Below, in pieces: positions 1 through 13,193 of a stretch of DNA of 64,000 bases. The DNA is from Adineta ricciae (taxonomy: Eukaryota; Rotifera; Eurotatoria; Adinetida; Adinetidae), in the NCBI GenBank assembly GCA_905250025.1, contig CAJNOJ010000081.1, positions 1 to 64,000 of the forward strand, given 5' to 3'. Both the position numbers and the translations under genes were made by a program. The notes under the pieces were generated by a model. That model was given only the letters and a program-made list of their open reading frames with translations, was not told the DNA's origin and searched no databases. The first letter of the stretch is position 1; each line of letters begins with the position of its first letter.

Positions 1-2080
1 ATATATTGAACTTACTCTAGGTGATCTGTTCTTCTACTTCTCTTCTAGTAATAGTGGTAACTGCTCTGCAATTATTTTTCTTTCGTTTCTTTCTTTCTCC
101 GTCTCTTTCCTCTTTCTCCTCCTCTTCTTCTCCTTCTTTCTTATTCACAAGTCTGTACAGACGTTGTTGATGAACATACTATAGACTTCTGTTATGTTGA
201 CCCCCGTCGAAACGTTTTGCTTTCTCTTACTATAAGATCGATTCTATAATTCTCAAATTTCAGGACGACAACAAAGTGAGAGAAACATCACTGATCGAAT
301 TACATTGGGCGAAAGGAAAGTGTATATATATATATCGTATTGTGCTAATTGCAAAAGAAATGTTTTCATACGTTGGCTCTCTTTTTTTTTCATACCATCA
401 GGAGTATAAATCAATGTATCTCTTACTTCTATTGTCTTATATCGTTCTTGGATAAGTAAATCTACTATGATATTAATAATAAATAACAAAAGAGACAGAG
501 AGAGAGAGGAAGAGAATAGTAAAGTATCATCAAACAACATCGATCAAGGTATTCACCTCTATAATCACATACATATTTCATAGAATGTCAAGGTTGGTCT
601 CTTGTCTATGTCGATGATATGAATAGAGTATATGAACTCGAAAATTGATCCATTGTATAGGACATGCTACACACGTGGATGCACATTCGTATACATCTGG
701 ATACATTTTCAACGGGCCGACGAACAGGCGAGAACAACTATAGATAATGGGATGTTGTCTAAGACTAATTGCTCAATGAGTGAAGAGCAGAAATGTAGAC
801 ACAACATATATATTAACGAGTTGCTTTTGCATCCAATCAAGGATATGTATGTATACAAAATAATGGCTTATTCGAATTGTAAAAATGTGAATTATGTCGA
901 TGGTATAGATAAATAATCACTTATACACATTGAGATGAGAGAAAAAAAAGAACAATAAAGGCCTTTTATTCAGTCAGTTTCACGTTGTACTCACATCTGT
1001 TCTTTATACATTCATTTTCTTCTTTTTTCCCTGCTATACTACTGTTACTAAACGAATGAGAACAAGCAGCTGCTTTTCAAGTGTCTCGCACTTCTTTGTC
1101 TGATGTTAAACGTACGTACAAAAGGCGATTATATCAGGTCAACTGGAGACGAAAAGCCGATGTTGAACAAGGTAAATGGCGATGATGTCATAAGAAAAAG
1201 TGCGATGACCAACAGGCGCAGAGATTTAGTTTATTTACTCGAGGTTCAACGGTCAGCCGTCTAATCAATCTCTCTCTCTTTATCCTCACCTACATATACA
1301 TACACAGAGACTGATTAAGATACATGAAAAACAAAAATATTTATATGAATTCTTTCGTCTTATGAAATGAGACACAATAAGAAAAAAAACTCAAATGTTC
1401 TCACGTGCGTAGTACAAAGTACAAAATGCAACGATGCCTTTCCCCCCCTTTATCATCGGACACTACATTTTTCAGCGAAACTTGACTTATTCATTCGATG
1501 ACTTCAATCATCATCATCATGATGAAATCCAAGTAGCATGAACAATTTTTTCGAACAATGAACCGTATATCATCAAATTACGGATAATAATTAATGATCA
1601 CCACCATCTGTTTCTTTTTTATTCTGACACAAAAAAAACGATGATCTATGAAGATATCAACATTCACTTTCTTAACGAAATTCGATCGAACATAACGATG
1701 CCGGCTTGTCAGTGCGATGGTCCATGATCATATTGAATGAATTTCGATAGATGTCGCGCGTTCGCAAGGCGTTTTAATTGAATAACAAAGAAAAAAATTG
1801 GAAAAGAAAGCGAGAAAACCGAAAATATTTTCCAACGAAGAACATTTTCTTGTTTTCTTACCAAGTATATCATTCAACTCAGTGATGCATTTGGTGCTAA
1901 ATTACACATCTGACATTCTTTGTTTTCCTCTAAATTGTTCAACAAGAATGGCTGCTAGTCATAAGAGGAAAAAAATAAAACATCTTATCATTCTTTGTGT
2001 TAATGTCATTTTGTTCCAGATTTTGCTTCATTTTTTTCCTACGAAGTCACATTCATTAAATCTCGGAAGTGTCTGTGACC
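1..2080. other. 5' flank of GW182 copy 1
   Basis: No confident gene is seen here. The stretch is rich in pyrimidine runs and TA repeats. A splice acceptor (ttttgttccag, ending near 2019) lies about 60 bases before the GW182 start codon, so the end of this stretch probably holds a 5' UTR intron. A 94-codon ORF at 632-916 is translated identically in copy 2. The longer ORF at 8764-8973 of copy 2 is frameshifted here by one base in a T-run near 1075. Confidence 0.6.
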
Positions 2081-5000
2081 ATGATCAACGAGAGCCATCC
2101 ATCTCCGACTGGCTCTTCGTCATCCTCCTTGTTCGGTAAGACGTTTGTTTTTTTCTTCGATTCCTACCAATACGGCTTGGAAAATATGTAGACAATATCG
2201 TTTATCTTTGACGTGCACATTGCTTGCTTCGTTTTCTGTTCAGCACATGATCTCCTTCTTCTTCTTTATCTGAAATTAGGCAGTGGAGGTGGTGCTGGTG
2301 TGAATGAACCTTTGACTCAACCGATCCCAGCTAAGCCAACATGGGCGCAAATTCTCAATTCAAATCCGAATGTCCCGTCCAATACGAGCGCAGCAGCAAC
2401 GTCATCATCATCATCAGGAATGAACGCAAGTAATAATAATAATGCGACAGCAGGTGGAAATAACTCTCCATCCTCCTCTTCACCTTCTTCTCAACATTCA
2501 ACAGCAGCCAAACCGATCTCACCATCGGCAAGTGGTACATCAAATGCATCAGGTACACGGCAAGGCTTTATGCCGAACTTCTATGATCAACCTCAATCTC
2601 AAATGAATTGGCCTTTAAATTTTAATCAATCATCATCATGGATGATCAATGAGGATGAATCGCAAAGAAAAACAAATAGTTCTTCACAACAAAATGCTGA
2701 GAATCCAAAAGCTGGTGGTGATGGTACGCAGTTTTTTTTAATTTTCGCTTCCTTCCGCTTCTTATTTTGATATGATTTATTTGATTTGGCTTCAGGAGAA
2801 ATAATTATCGTCTTTGTTTGTCTTGTTATTCAGGTTTTGATCGAGTTGAGTCGTCAAGTCCAACATCGGATTGGAACAAGCCGGTGGCATCGAATAATTC
2901 AAGTGCTAATGGTTGGTCAAATTTTCAACAACAACAGCAGCAGCAAACACTGAATAATCCGTCCAGATCAAATCCGAATAGCAATCAATGGCCAGAAATG
3001 AATAATTTCTATGGAGCTAATGCGTCAACTAACTCATTTAATTTACCGCAACAGAATACCGACAACACTAGGTTTGTAATATAAAATTAAAAGCCGCTGT
3101 TGATAATATCTAACTTTTTTTCGTTTTGTCTCATTCCAGTTCATCGACAACATGGCAGGATCCATCAGCAACGGGCAATGTTGATCCAGTGACATTGACA
3201 AGTAATAATGATTCAAAGAATAAATCTGCTCCAATTGTTGCTTCACTTTCAGGTGCGTTGAAATCTGCCATTGCACTGAGCGGAAGCGGCAATGGCGAGC
3301 TTTTAGGTGGAAATGGTGATACAATGATAAACTATGTTCCACAACCGAAACTTGTGGAACAATTAGGTTGGGATGAACCTGATATCAATGTTTTGAAACG
3401 TGCTAATTTCGATGATGGAACATCGATTTGGGGTGATCCTATGGAACTAATGTCTGTTCCAGTCAAGAAATGGACGAATGGAACAAAAGCTGCGTTAGCA
3501 AATTCGACTAATATTATTGTACAACAGCAGCAACAACAACAACAACAAACGCCGCAGATCGTTCAGAAGCCTGTTTCGACTGTAACCACTCCATCAGCAA
3601 CATCTTCTCAAATGGTGCTCAATGACGAAAATTGGCCCAAACAACAATCGCCAACTATGGTTCAACAGCCAATATCACAATGGAATGATACCGCAACACC
3701 CTCCAACATGGATCAACCTAATATTGCACAGGCACAGAACTATCGTCCTCAGCAGAATAATTGGAATTCGCATGGGACCGACGAATGGTTTCGCGAAGGC
3801 GTTGTCGACACAAGCGATTGGGGCTTACAAGGTCCACCGCAAAAGGCACCATTTGATCCGTACAAAGATCAAATTGATACCAGTAATTGGGCAGTACAAT
3901 CGTCAGGTGGCATGCCAGGACCGTTGCCACCGATGCCCGTACGAAACCGTTTTCCGAATGAATATGATTTCACTGAAAATCCTCACGATGTTCGAATGCC
4001 TGCATTTGATAATTCGCCACATGGTGATCCTTATCGTCAAAATTCTGATATGAAAACTTCAATGGGAAATTTTCCCGGTATGATGCCATCATCTCATCAT
4101 CCATTTCCTCCACGGCCAGGCCAACACTACGGTTCTCAGCAAGGAAATATTCTTCGACCAATCAATTCGAATGCCGCTTCATCGACACCATCCAACGTGA
4201 TGATGAATCCAAGTAGTCATTTATCACCCAAATTACCGACATCATCACCGGTACCAAATCAAGCTCCATATGTTCCAGGAGGCGGAAAATCGAATTCGAT
4301 TCCAAATCCATCAGCTCAACCGCCAACATCATCTCAGCCAGCAGGAAATGGAAATAACAACGGTACTGTACATGCTCAAATTATGCAACAATTTCGTCTC
4401 GCTGTACAAGCCGGTTTAATTAGTCAAGATTTGCTCAATACAAAACTACCACCAAATATGTTACAGGTAAGAACCAGCAATCTGAATCTTTCGAAAATGC
4501 TTATTTTGACTTTCTCTTCAAGCTTCTTCAAAAACTCTTCGAATTACAACAAAAATTTCAACAATTAACCAGTCAATTAAATGATTTAAGTAAAAACAAA
4601 ACGCGTTTTCCAATGCCAATGCTACAAAATGAATACGATCGTTTAACAAAATTATTAGCACAAAAGAAACAAGAAATGCTAAGTGTACAAAGAGAAATTC
4701 AAGATGCGCATGCAAAATTAAAACAACAATCAATGAATCAAACGCCTACACCAACACAAATGATGTCAAATGGACCCGTTAGTCAAAATACAGATCAATC
4801 ACGTTTAACTCAATGGACAAAACAATCGACGATTGGTGGACCACGATCATCTATGTTCCCACCGCCACCAGGCTTAGGTCAAAAAGATTGGCAAACAGAT
4901 AATAGCGATCCGAATGAAAATTGGGACAATAGTCAAGCACATGAATCAAATAATGCGAATCAAGTTGGCAATGTCGATCCTCATGGACATAGTAGTCAAG

Positions 5001-5485
5001 TGTCATCAGGAGCATTTTCCGATCCATTTTCAAATCTCGTTGATGATATTGAAGGACCACCTCCGTTCGTGCCGGGACAACTATGGAACTGGAAATCTTC
5101 ATTACCAAATATTGAAGATGATCCACATGTGACACCAAGTTCATTAACAATGGGTCCAAAAGGATCACCATTACCAATGGGTAATCTCAACGTTGGCGGA
5201 GCCGAAAGGTAAGTAACAATCGAAGCGAACAGAACTGTTTTGTTATTCTCAATTCGGTGTTTTCTTTCTAGTGCTTTTTCAAATCCTCATTCTATGCATC
5301 AATATCCTCGTCAATTACAATCAAATCGTTCTCAATGGCAACAAGGATCCATGCATGATCAACAAGGTTTTCAATCAACGATGAATGATTGGGGTAAACA
5401 ACAACAATTTCGAGGTCCATCAAAAGCACCACCATCTCATCCTCCACCTTATGGTAATGCTAGCAGTTATCGACCATACATGTAA
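2081..5485 (+). CDS. GW182/TNRC6-like Argonaute-partner protein, copy 1
   Basis: Six exons join in phase (2081-2135, 2280-2723, 2834-3071, 3140-4466, 4523-5208, 5272-5485) to give 987 residues. GW182 proteins bind Argonaute through dispersed tryptophans and recruit PABP and deadenylases to miRNA targets in the cytoplasm. About twenty Trp motifs are visible (e.g. TSDWNKP, DTSDWGLQ, DTSNWAVQ), with polyglutamine tracts between them. Near residues 660-705 lies the Q-rich segment containing FRLAVQAGLISQDLLN, which resembles the TNRC6 'QAG' region. A coiled segment follows, then PPPGLGQ and a PAM2-like PPPFVPGQLW followed by DDPHVTP near residue 865. No RRM is encoded after the PAM2-like region. 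The start is the ATG just after a 5' UTR acceptor. Family confidence is high; the exact first exon is less sure. Confidence 0.88.
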
Positions 5486-6443
5486 AAGACAAGTTAGCGC
5501 GAGTTTCTTACATTTCTGTGTTCTTTCTCGGCCAAAACAAAGTCAGTGAAATGATAAAAACTGTGTCCTCTTTGTCTCATTAGAATCGTGTATATTTACA
5601 TTTCACGCTCTTTCATTAATGTGTATCTTTCTTTTTGTCGACGAAATTACTGTGTATTCATTGTGTTTCTTTTTTCCGCTCTTTCCGTCAAAATGCTGCA
5701 CTGAGAATTCCCTCCCGGTACCATCCATTGTGCGTGTATGTCTCTATTGTTCTCTTTTTTTTTCTCTTCTTCTTCTTCTGGTGTGATCTACGCTCTTTAT
5801 TTAACGGCCGAGCTTCATATCGACAAAACAAAATGAACGAACTAAATAAGATCTTTTATTGCTATTCTGTGCAATACAATTCTTTTTTTTTCTTCTCTTC
5901 TCTCGCACGTAAAAGAAAATAAGTTTTTTTGTTTGTTTGTCTTCTTGTAGTGTGTGATGCTTTTAGCTATATATACATATATATATATACATATATCATT
6001 CTATATGGTTGTGGTGTGTATATTAATTCATTTAGTTTGTCTGTTCATTTTTTTCGCGTTCTGATTTCTTCCTGATTCATTTTCATTGTCTCTTGACACT
6101 GCTATGAAAAAAAAATCGAAAGTAGATATAAGATCTCTTTTAAAACAAATATTCAGTTGTTGTGAATGAAAATTTTCACATTTCTGTGTGCATATAAGTG
6201 TATGTCGTTGTTTTTTTGACTTTGAAGAAAACAAAACCGGAATTTCGAAGAAACAAATCGATGGTGATGACGGAATAATCAATGGTTTTTGCGCTGTGTA
6301 TAGAATTAAGCAAATAACCCTTGTTGTGTGTATATCTGTATCTTCTATAGCCCTATTGCGCTGATCTTTTTTTTATGTGGCACTTTCTTTTCCTTGTTTG
6401 TTTTCTTCGCCTATGTTCTCTCAAAATCTACTATACTAATAAA
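5486..6443 (+). other. 3' UTR of GW182 copy 1
   Basis: This is noncoding and very similar to 13194-14150. It is rich in T and TTTGT repeats with a TA run near 5970-5996. It ends at an AATAAATAAATA cluster (AATAAA at 6438-6443), the first good poly(A) signal after the stop, which implies a 3' UTR of about 0.95 kb. Confidence 0.6.
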
Positions 6444-7717
6444 TAAATACATTTGACGAAAAACGAAAACATCCGACGTGTGTACGTCTTGACATCGATT
6501 GGAAATTTTCGATGCTCGATGCAAAAAAAAAAAGAAGTCCTTGCGAACTCAATTATGAAAACATTGTACTCTCAACCATAGTATCGACTGCCATTTCTGG
6601 ATCATTTCCTAGAAAAAACAGTATAAACAAACAAAGGTTTAAAAAGACATTAGTTTCCGGTCGAAGACACAAGAAATCATCGACATTAACCAAAAGGGAC
6701 TAGTTGATGAAAAATGTTGATTAGACAAATGAGAAGAGAATCTCGGAAAGATAGTTTAATCGAATGGGTTAAAACATGTGCAAAATCACGATTCATTGGA
6801 TCGAATCTAACTTACAGAACTGATGATGTCGAATGATGTTTAAACAACACCTTTTACCTGCTTATTCATTGATGAGAACTTATCAAATTCGCTGACGACA
6901 TCGAATCTCGTTCTTTTTCGGAAAAATCCTTTGTCACTAGATCAGGTATACCATGTTTTTCTTCTCACACGGAGCTGAAGAACGAAATATCTGATTAATT
7001 GAAACACTCCTTGTCCACTTGCACAAGTGCATTATTTTTGTCAAACATTCACGTTGATGATGAGTCTCTCCGCTAAAAGCATCATTTCATGTAGAAAACA
7101 AGAATCTGCCTAGTGTAACAATAGGTTCGAATTCTTTTCGATTCCAACCCATTGTTCTGATTTGTCAAACAAAAGCAAGGAAGCGAGGTAATACGATTTA
7201 TTTTTCTAAGTAATTTGATTGTAATCGATGAATAGAATTTCGAACATGTCGAGTTTGTCAAAACAAAACTGCACATTTGTTGAATGATTAAAATTGCATT
7301 CCGAGTAAATGTTCTGTTTAATTAAAGATTTCGTTCTATTTACATGAAATACACAAACTTCCCTTTTCATTTCCTCGCTTGTCATTTTTCTTTGCCATTC
7401 GCTTGCTTCTAGCTACATATATATGTAACACCTCCGACTGGAAATAATCAGTACTCGCTAGCATATTCTCATATGAAGGATGCTTTCGCACACGCACGTC
7501 ATAGTTCTATGTAAATAATTACATTTCAATTTCGCATTCTTCTTATTGATTTAAGGTGTTTTCTTTGTATTTGTATGCGAATTAATTTTGCATGTATCTT
7601 CTAGCTATACAGGATTGCCTGACGATACTTGCGTCAGAACTCATATGCCGAGATCCATTCGAGTGAATAAATCGATCTCTGCGGAGATATTGTTGATGGT
7701 AGAGGAAAACTCAAGCA
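6444..7717. other. Intergenic DNA 3' of GW182 copy 1
   Basis: No gene is recognised. The sequence matches 14151-15412 with small indels and runs directly into the undetermined base at 7718. Confidence 0.6.
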
Positions 7718-7718
7718 N
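7718..7718. other. Single undetermined base at the copy junction
   Basis: This is the only ambiguous base in the window and it falls exactly between the two copies. A lone n is what some scaffolding programs write when two contigs are judged to overlap but their ends cannot be merged. That would fit two allelic contigs placed in series. Confidence 0.9.
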
Positions 7719-9791
7719 ATATATTGAACTTACTCTAGGTGATCTGTTCTTCTACTTCTCTTCTAGTAATAGTGGTAACTGCTCTGCAATTATTTTTCTT
7801 TCGTTTCTTTCTTTCTCCGTCTCTTTCCTCTTTCTCCTCTTCTTCTTTCTTATTCACAAGTCTGTACAGACGTTGTTGATGAACATACTATAGACTTCTG
7901 TTATGTTGACCCCCCCGTCGAAACGTTTTGCTTTCTCTTACTATAAGATCGATTCTATAATTCTCAAATTTCAGGACGACAACAAAGTGAGAGAAACATC
8001 ACTGATCGAATTACATACGACGAAAGGAAAGTGTATATATATATATCGTATTGTGCTAATTGCAAAAGAAATGTTTTCATACGTTTGCTCTCTTTTTTTT
8101 TATACCATCAGGGGTACAAATCAATGTATCTCTTACTTTGATTGTCTTATATCGTTCTTGGATAAGTAAATCTACTATGATATTAATAATAAATAACAAA
8201 AGAGAAAGAGAGAGGGGAATAGAATTGTAAAGTATCATCAAACAACATCGATCAAGGTATTCACCTCTATAATCACATACATATTTCATAGAATGTCAAG
8301 GTTGGTCTCTTGTCTATGTCGATGATATGAATAGAGTATATGAACTCGAAAATTGATCCATTGTATAGGACATGCTACACACGTGGATGCACATTCGTAT
8401 ACATCTGGATACATTTTCAACGGGCCGACGAACAGGCGAGAACAACTATAGATAATGGGATGTTGTCTAAGACTAATTGCTCAATGAGTGAAGAGCAGAA
8501 ATGTAGACACAACATATATATTAACGAGTTGCTTTTGCATCCAATCAAGGATATGTATGTATACAAAATAATGGCTTATTCGAATTGTAAAAATGTGAAT
8601 TATGTCGATGGTATAGATAAATAATCATTTATATACATTGAGATGAGAGAAAAAAAAGAACAATAAAGGCCTTTTATTCAGTCAATTTCACATTGTACTC
8701 ACATCTGTTCTTTATACATTCATTTTCTTCTTTTTTTTCCCTGCTACTACTGTTACTAAACGAATGAGAACAAGCAGCTGCTTTTTCAAGTGTCTCGCAC
8801 TTCTTTGTCTGATGTTAAACATACGTACAAAAGGCGATTATATCAGGTCAACTGGAGACGAAAAGCCAATGTTGAACAAGGTAAATGACGATGATGTCAT
8901 AAGAAAAAGTGTGATGACCAACAGGCGCAGAGATTTAGTTTATTTACTCGAGGTTCAACGGTCAGCCGTCTAATCAATCTCTCTCTCTCTCTTTATCCTC
9001 ACCTACATATACCTACATATACATACATAGAGACTGATTAAGATAGATGAAAAACAAAAATATTTATATGAATTCTTTCGTCTTATGAAATGAGACACAA
9101 TAAGAAAAAAAACTCAAATGTTTGCACGTGCGTAGTACAAAGTGCAAAATGTAACGTTGGCTTTTTCCCCCTCTCTATCATCGGACACTGCATTTTTCAA
9201 CGAAACTTGACTTATTCATTCGATGATTTCAATCATCATCATGATGAAATCCAAGTAGCATGAACAATTTTTTCGAACAATGAACCGTATATCATCAAAT
9301 TACGGATAATAATTAATGACCACCACCATCTGTTTCGTTTTTTTTATTCTGACAAAACACGATGATCTATGAAGATATCATCCTTCATTTTCTTGAGGAA
9401 ATTCGATCAAACATAACGATGCCGACTTGTAAGTGATGATCATCGAATAAATTTCGATAGATGTCGTTCATTCACAAGGCATTTTAATTGAATAACAAAG
9501 AAAAAAATTGGAAAAGAAAACGAGAAAAACGAAAATATTTTCGAACAAAAACCATTTTCTTGTTTTCTTCTCAAGTATGTCATTCAACTCAGTGATGCAT
9601 TTGGTACTAAATTACACATCTGACATTCTTTGTTTTCCTCCAAATTGTTCAACAAGAATGGCTGCTAGTCATAAGAGGAAAAAAAATAAAACATCTTATC
9701 ATTCTTTGTGTTAATGTCATTTTGTTCCAGATTTTGTTTCATTTTTTTCCTACGAAGTCACATTCATTAAATCTCGGAAGTGTCTGTGACC
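7719..9791. other. 5' flank of GW182 copy 2
   Basis: This is the counterpart of 1-2080. It contains the same 94-codon ORF (8340-8624, identical translation) and an uninterrupted 69-codon ORF (8764-8973) that begins with a hydrophobic stretch and contains an RRR site. Neither is supported by family recognition. A 5' UTR acceptor precedes the GW182 start. Confidence 0.55.
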
Positions 9792-12700
9792 ATGATCAAC
9801 GAGAGCCATCCATCTCCGACTGGCTCTTCGTCATCCTCCTTGTTTGGTAAGACGTTTGTTTTTTTCTTCGATTCCTACCAATACGGCTTGGAAAATATGT
9901 AGACAATATCGTTTATCTTTAACTTGCACATTGCTTGCTTCATTTTCTGTTCAGCACATGATCTCCTTCTTCTTCTTTATGTGAAATTAGGCAGTGGAGG
10001 TGGTGCTGGTGTGAATGAACCTTTGACACAACCGATCCCAGCTAAGCCAACATGGGCGCAAATTCTCAATTCAAATCCGAATGCCCCGTCCAATACGAGC
10101 GCAACAGCAACATCATCATCATCAGGAATGAACGCAAGTAATAATAATAATGCGACAGCAGGTGGAAATAACTCTCCATCCTCCTCCTCACCTTCTTCTC
10201 AACATTCAACAGCAGCCAAACCGATCTCACCATCGGCAAGTGGTACATCAAATGCATCAGGTACACGGCAAGGCTTTATGCCGAACTTCTACGATCAGCC
10301 TCAATCTCAAATGAATTGGCCTTTAAATTTTAATCAATCATCATCATGGATGATCAATGACGATGAATCGCAAAGACAACCAAATAGTTCTTCACAACAA
10401 AATGCTGAGAATCCAAAAGCTGGTGGTGATGGTACGCAGATTGTTTTAATTTTCGCTTTCTTCTGCTTCTTATGTTGATACGATTTATTTATCTTGGCTT
10501 CAGGAGAAATAATTGCCGTCTTTGTTTGTCTTGTTATTCAGGTTTTGATCGAGTTGAATCGTCAAGTCCAACATCGGATTGGAACAAGCCGGTGGCATCG
10601 AATAATTCAAGTGCTAATGGTTGGTCAAATTTTCAACAACAACAACAACAGCAGCAGCAAACACTGAATAATCCGTCCAGATCAAATCCGAATAGCAATC
10701 AATGGCCAGAAATGAATAATTTCTATGGAGCTAATGCGTCAACTAACTCATTTAATTTACCGCAACAGAATACTGACAACACTAGGTTTGTAATATAAAA
10801 TTAAAAGCCTCTGTTGATAATATCTAACTTTTTTTCGTTTTGTCTCATTCCAGTTCATCGACAACATGGCAGGATCCATCAGCGACGGGCAATGTTGATC
10901 CACTGACATTGACAAGTAATAATAATTCAAAGCATAAATCTGCTCCAATTGCTGCTTCACTTTCAGGTGCGTTGAAATCTGCCATTGCACTGAGCGGAAG
11001 CGGCAATGGTGAGCTTTTAGGTGGAAATGGTGATACAATGATAAGTTATGTTCCACAACCGAAACTTGTGGAACAATTAGGTTGGGATGAACCTGATATC
11101 AATGTTTTGAAACGTGCTAATTTCGATGACGGAACATCGATTTGGGGTGATCCTATGGAACTAATGTCTGTTCCAGTTAAGAAATGGACGAATGGAACAA
11201 AAGCTGCGTTAGCAAATTCGACTAATATTATTGTACAACAGCAACAACAACAGCAAACACCGCAGATCGTTCAGAAGCCTGTTTCGACCGCAACCACTCC
11301 ATCAGCAACATCTTCTCAAATGGTGCTCAATGACGAAAATTGGCCCAAACAACAATCGCCAACTATGGTTCAACAGCCAATATCGCAATGGAATGATACC
11401 GCAACACCATCCAATATGGATCCACCTAATATTGCACAGGCACAGAACTATCGTCCACAGCAGAATAATTGGAATTCGCATGGGACCGACGAATGGTTTC
11501 GCGAAGGCGTTGTCGATACAAGTGATTGGGGCTTACAAGGCCCACCGCAAAAGGCACCATTTGATCCGTACAAAGATCAAATTGATACTAGTAATTGGGC
11601 AGTACAATCGTCAGGTGGCATGCCAGGATCGTTGCCACCGATGCCGGTACGAAACCGTTTTCCGAATGAATATGATTTCGCTGAGAATCCTCACGATGTT
11701 CGCATGCCTGCATTTGATAATTCGCCACATGGTGATCCTTATCGTCAAAATTCTGATATGAAAACTTCGATGGGAAATTTTCCCGGCATGATGCCATCAT
11801 CTCATCATCCATTTCCTCCACGACCAGGCCAACACTACGGTTCTCAGCAAGGAAATATTCTTCGACCAATCAATTCGAATGCAGCTTCATCGACACCATC
11901 CAACGTGATGATGAATCAAAGTAGTCATTTATCACCCAAATTACCGACATCATCACCGGTACCAAATCAAGCTCCATATGTTCCAGGAAGTGGAAAATCG
12001 AATTCGATTCCAAATCCGTCAGCTCAACCGCCAACGCCATCTCAGCCAGCAGGAAATGGAAGTAACAACGGTACTGTACATGCTCAAATTATGCAACAAT
12101 TTCGTCTCGCTGTACAAGCCGGTTTAATTAGTCAAGATTTGCTCAATACAAAACTACCACCAAATATGTTACAGGTAAGAGCGAGCGATTTGAATCTTTC
12201 CCAAATGTTTATCTCGATTTTCTCTTCAAGCTTCTTCAAAAACTCTTCGAATTGCAACAAAAATATCAACAATTAACCAGTCAATTAAATGATTTAAATA
12301 AAAACAAGACGCGTTTTCCAATGCCACTGTTACAAAATGAATACGATCGTTTAACAAAATTATTAGCACAAAAGAAACAAGAAATGCTAAGTGTACAAAG
12401 AGAAATTCAAGATGCACATGCAAAATTAAAACAACAATCGATGAATCAAACACCTACACCAACACAAATGATGTCAAATGGACCCGTTAGTCAAAATACA
12501 GATCAATCACGTTTAACTCAATGGACAAAACAATCAACGATCGGTGGACCACGATCATCTATGTTCCCACCGCCACCAGGCTTAGGTCAAAAAGATTGGC
12601 AAACAGATAATAGCGATCCGAATGAAAATTGGGACAATAGTCAAGCACATGAATCAAATAATGCGAATCAAGTTGGCAATGTCGATCCTCACGGACATAG

Positions 12701-13193
12701 TAGTCAAGTGTCATCAGCAGCATTTTCCGATCCATTTTCAAATCTCGTTGATGATATCGAAGGACCACCTCCGTTCGTGCCAGGGCAATTATGGAACTGG
12801 AAATCTCCATTACCAAATATTGAAGATGATCCACATGTGACACCAAGTTCATTAACAATGGGTCCAAAAGGATCACCATTACCAATGGGCAATCTCAACG
12901 TTAGCGGAGCCGAAAGGTAAATAACAATCGAAGCGAACAGAACTGTTCGTCATTTTTCAATTCCATGTTTTCTTTCTAGTGCTTTTTCAAATCCTCATTC
13001 TATGCATCAATATCCTCGTCAATTACAATCAAATCGTTCTCAATGGCAACAAGGATCCATGCATGACCAACAAGGTTTTCAATCGACGATGAATGATTGG
13101 GGTAAACAACAACAATTTCGAGGTCCATCAAAAGCACCATCATCTCATCCTCCACCTTATGGTAATGCTAGCAGTTATCGACCATACATGTAA
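9792..13193 (+). CDS. GW182/TNRC6-like Argonaute-partner protein, copy 2
   Basis: Six exons match copy 1 one for one (9792-9846, 9991-10431, 10542-10785, 10854-12174, 12231-12916, 12980-13193) and give 986 residues. The Trp motifs, Q-rich QAG segment, coiled segment and PAM2-like PPPFVPGQLW are all kept, and the RRM is absent here too. Differences are mainly conservative substitutions (for example DPLTLTSNNNSK for DPVTLTSNNDSK), a polyglutamine tract two residues longer in exon 3, and one several residues shorter in exon 4. All splice sites and both ends of the ORF are intact, so neither copy looks like a pseudogene. Whether this is a second gene or the second allele cannot be decided from the sequence. 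Confidence 0.88.

Larger units (their letters stand above)
1..7717. repeat. Tandem 7.7 kb unit, copy 1 (GW182 locus)
   Basis: This is the first of two direct copies of one locus. The first bases of the window recur exactly at 7719, right after the single undetermined base, and the similarity runs without a break through intergenic DNA, introns, exons and the 3' flank. By eye the copies differ by a few percent, through substitutions, microsatellite length changes and small indels. Coding indels are all multiples of three. The unit ends at 7717 in the middle of sequence that continues in copy 2, so the boundary is not a biological element end. Haplotype concatenation is at least as likely as a true duplication. 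Confidence 0.93.

Noticed and set aside
2355..2558. Minus-strand ORFs inside GW182 exons (also at 3043-3342, 4851-5177 and in copy 2)
   Set aside because: These are shadows of the coding strand in Ser/Gln-rich low-complexity sequence.
7115..7160. Possible tRNA (GGTTCGAATTC box)
   Set aside because: No A box or cloverleaf can be drawn around it. No tRNA or rRNA gene was found in the window.
7588..7893. ORF crossing the junction between the two copies
   Set aside because: It runs through the undetermined base and pyrimidine tracts, so it is an artefact of the joint.
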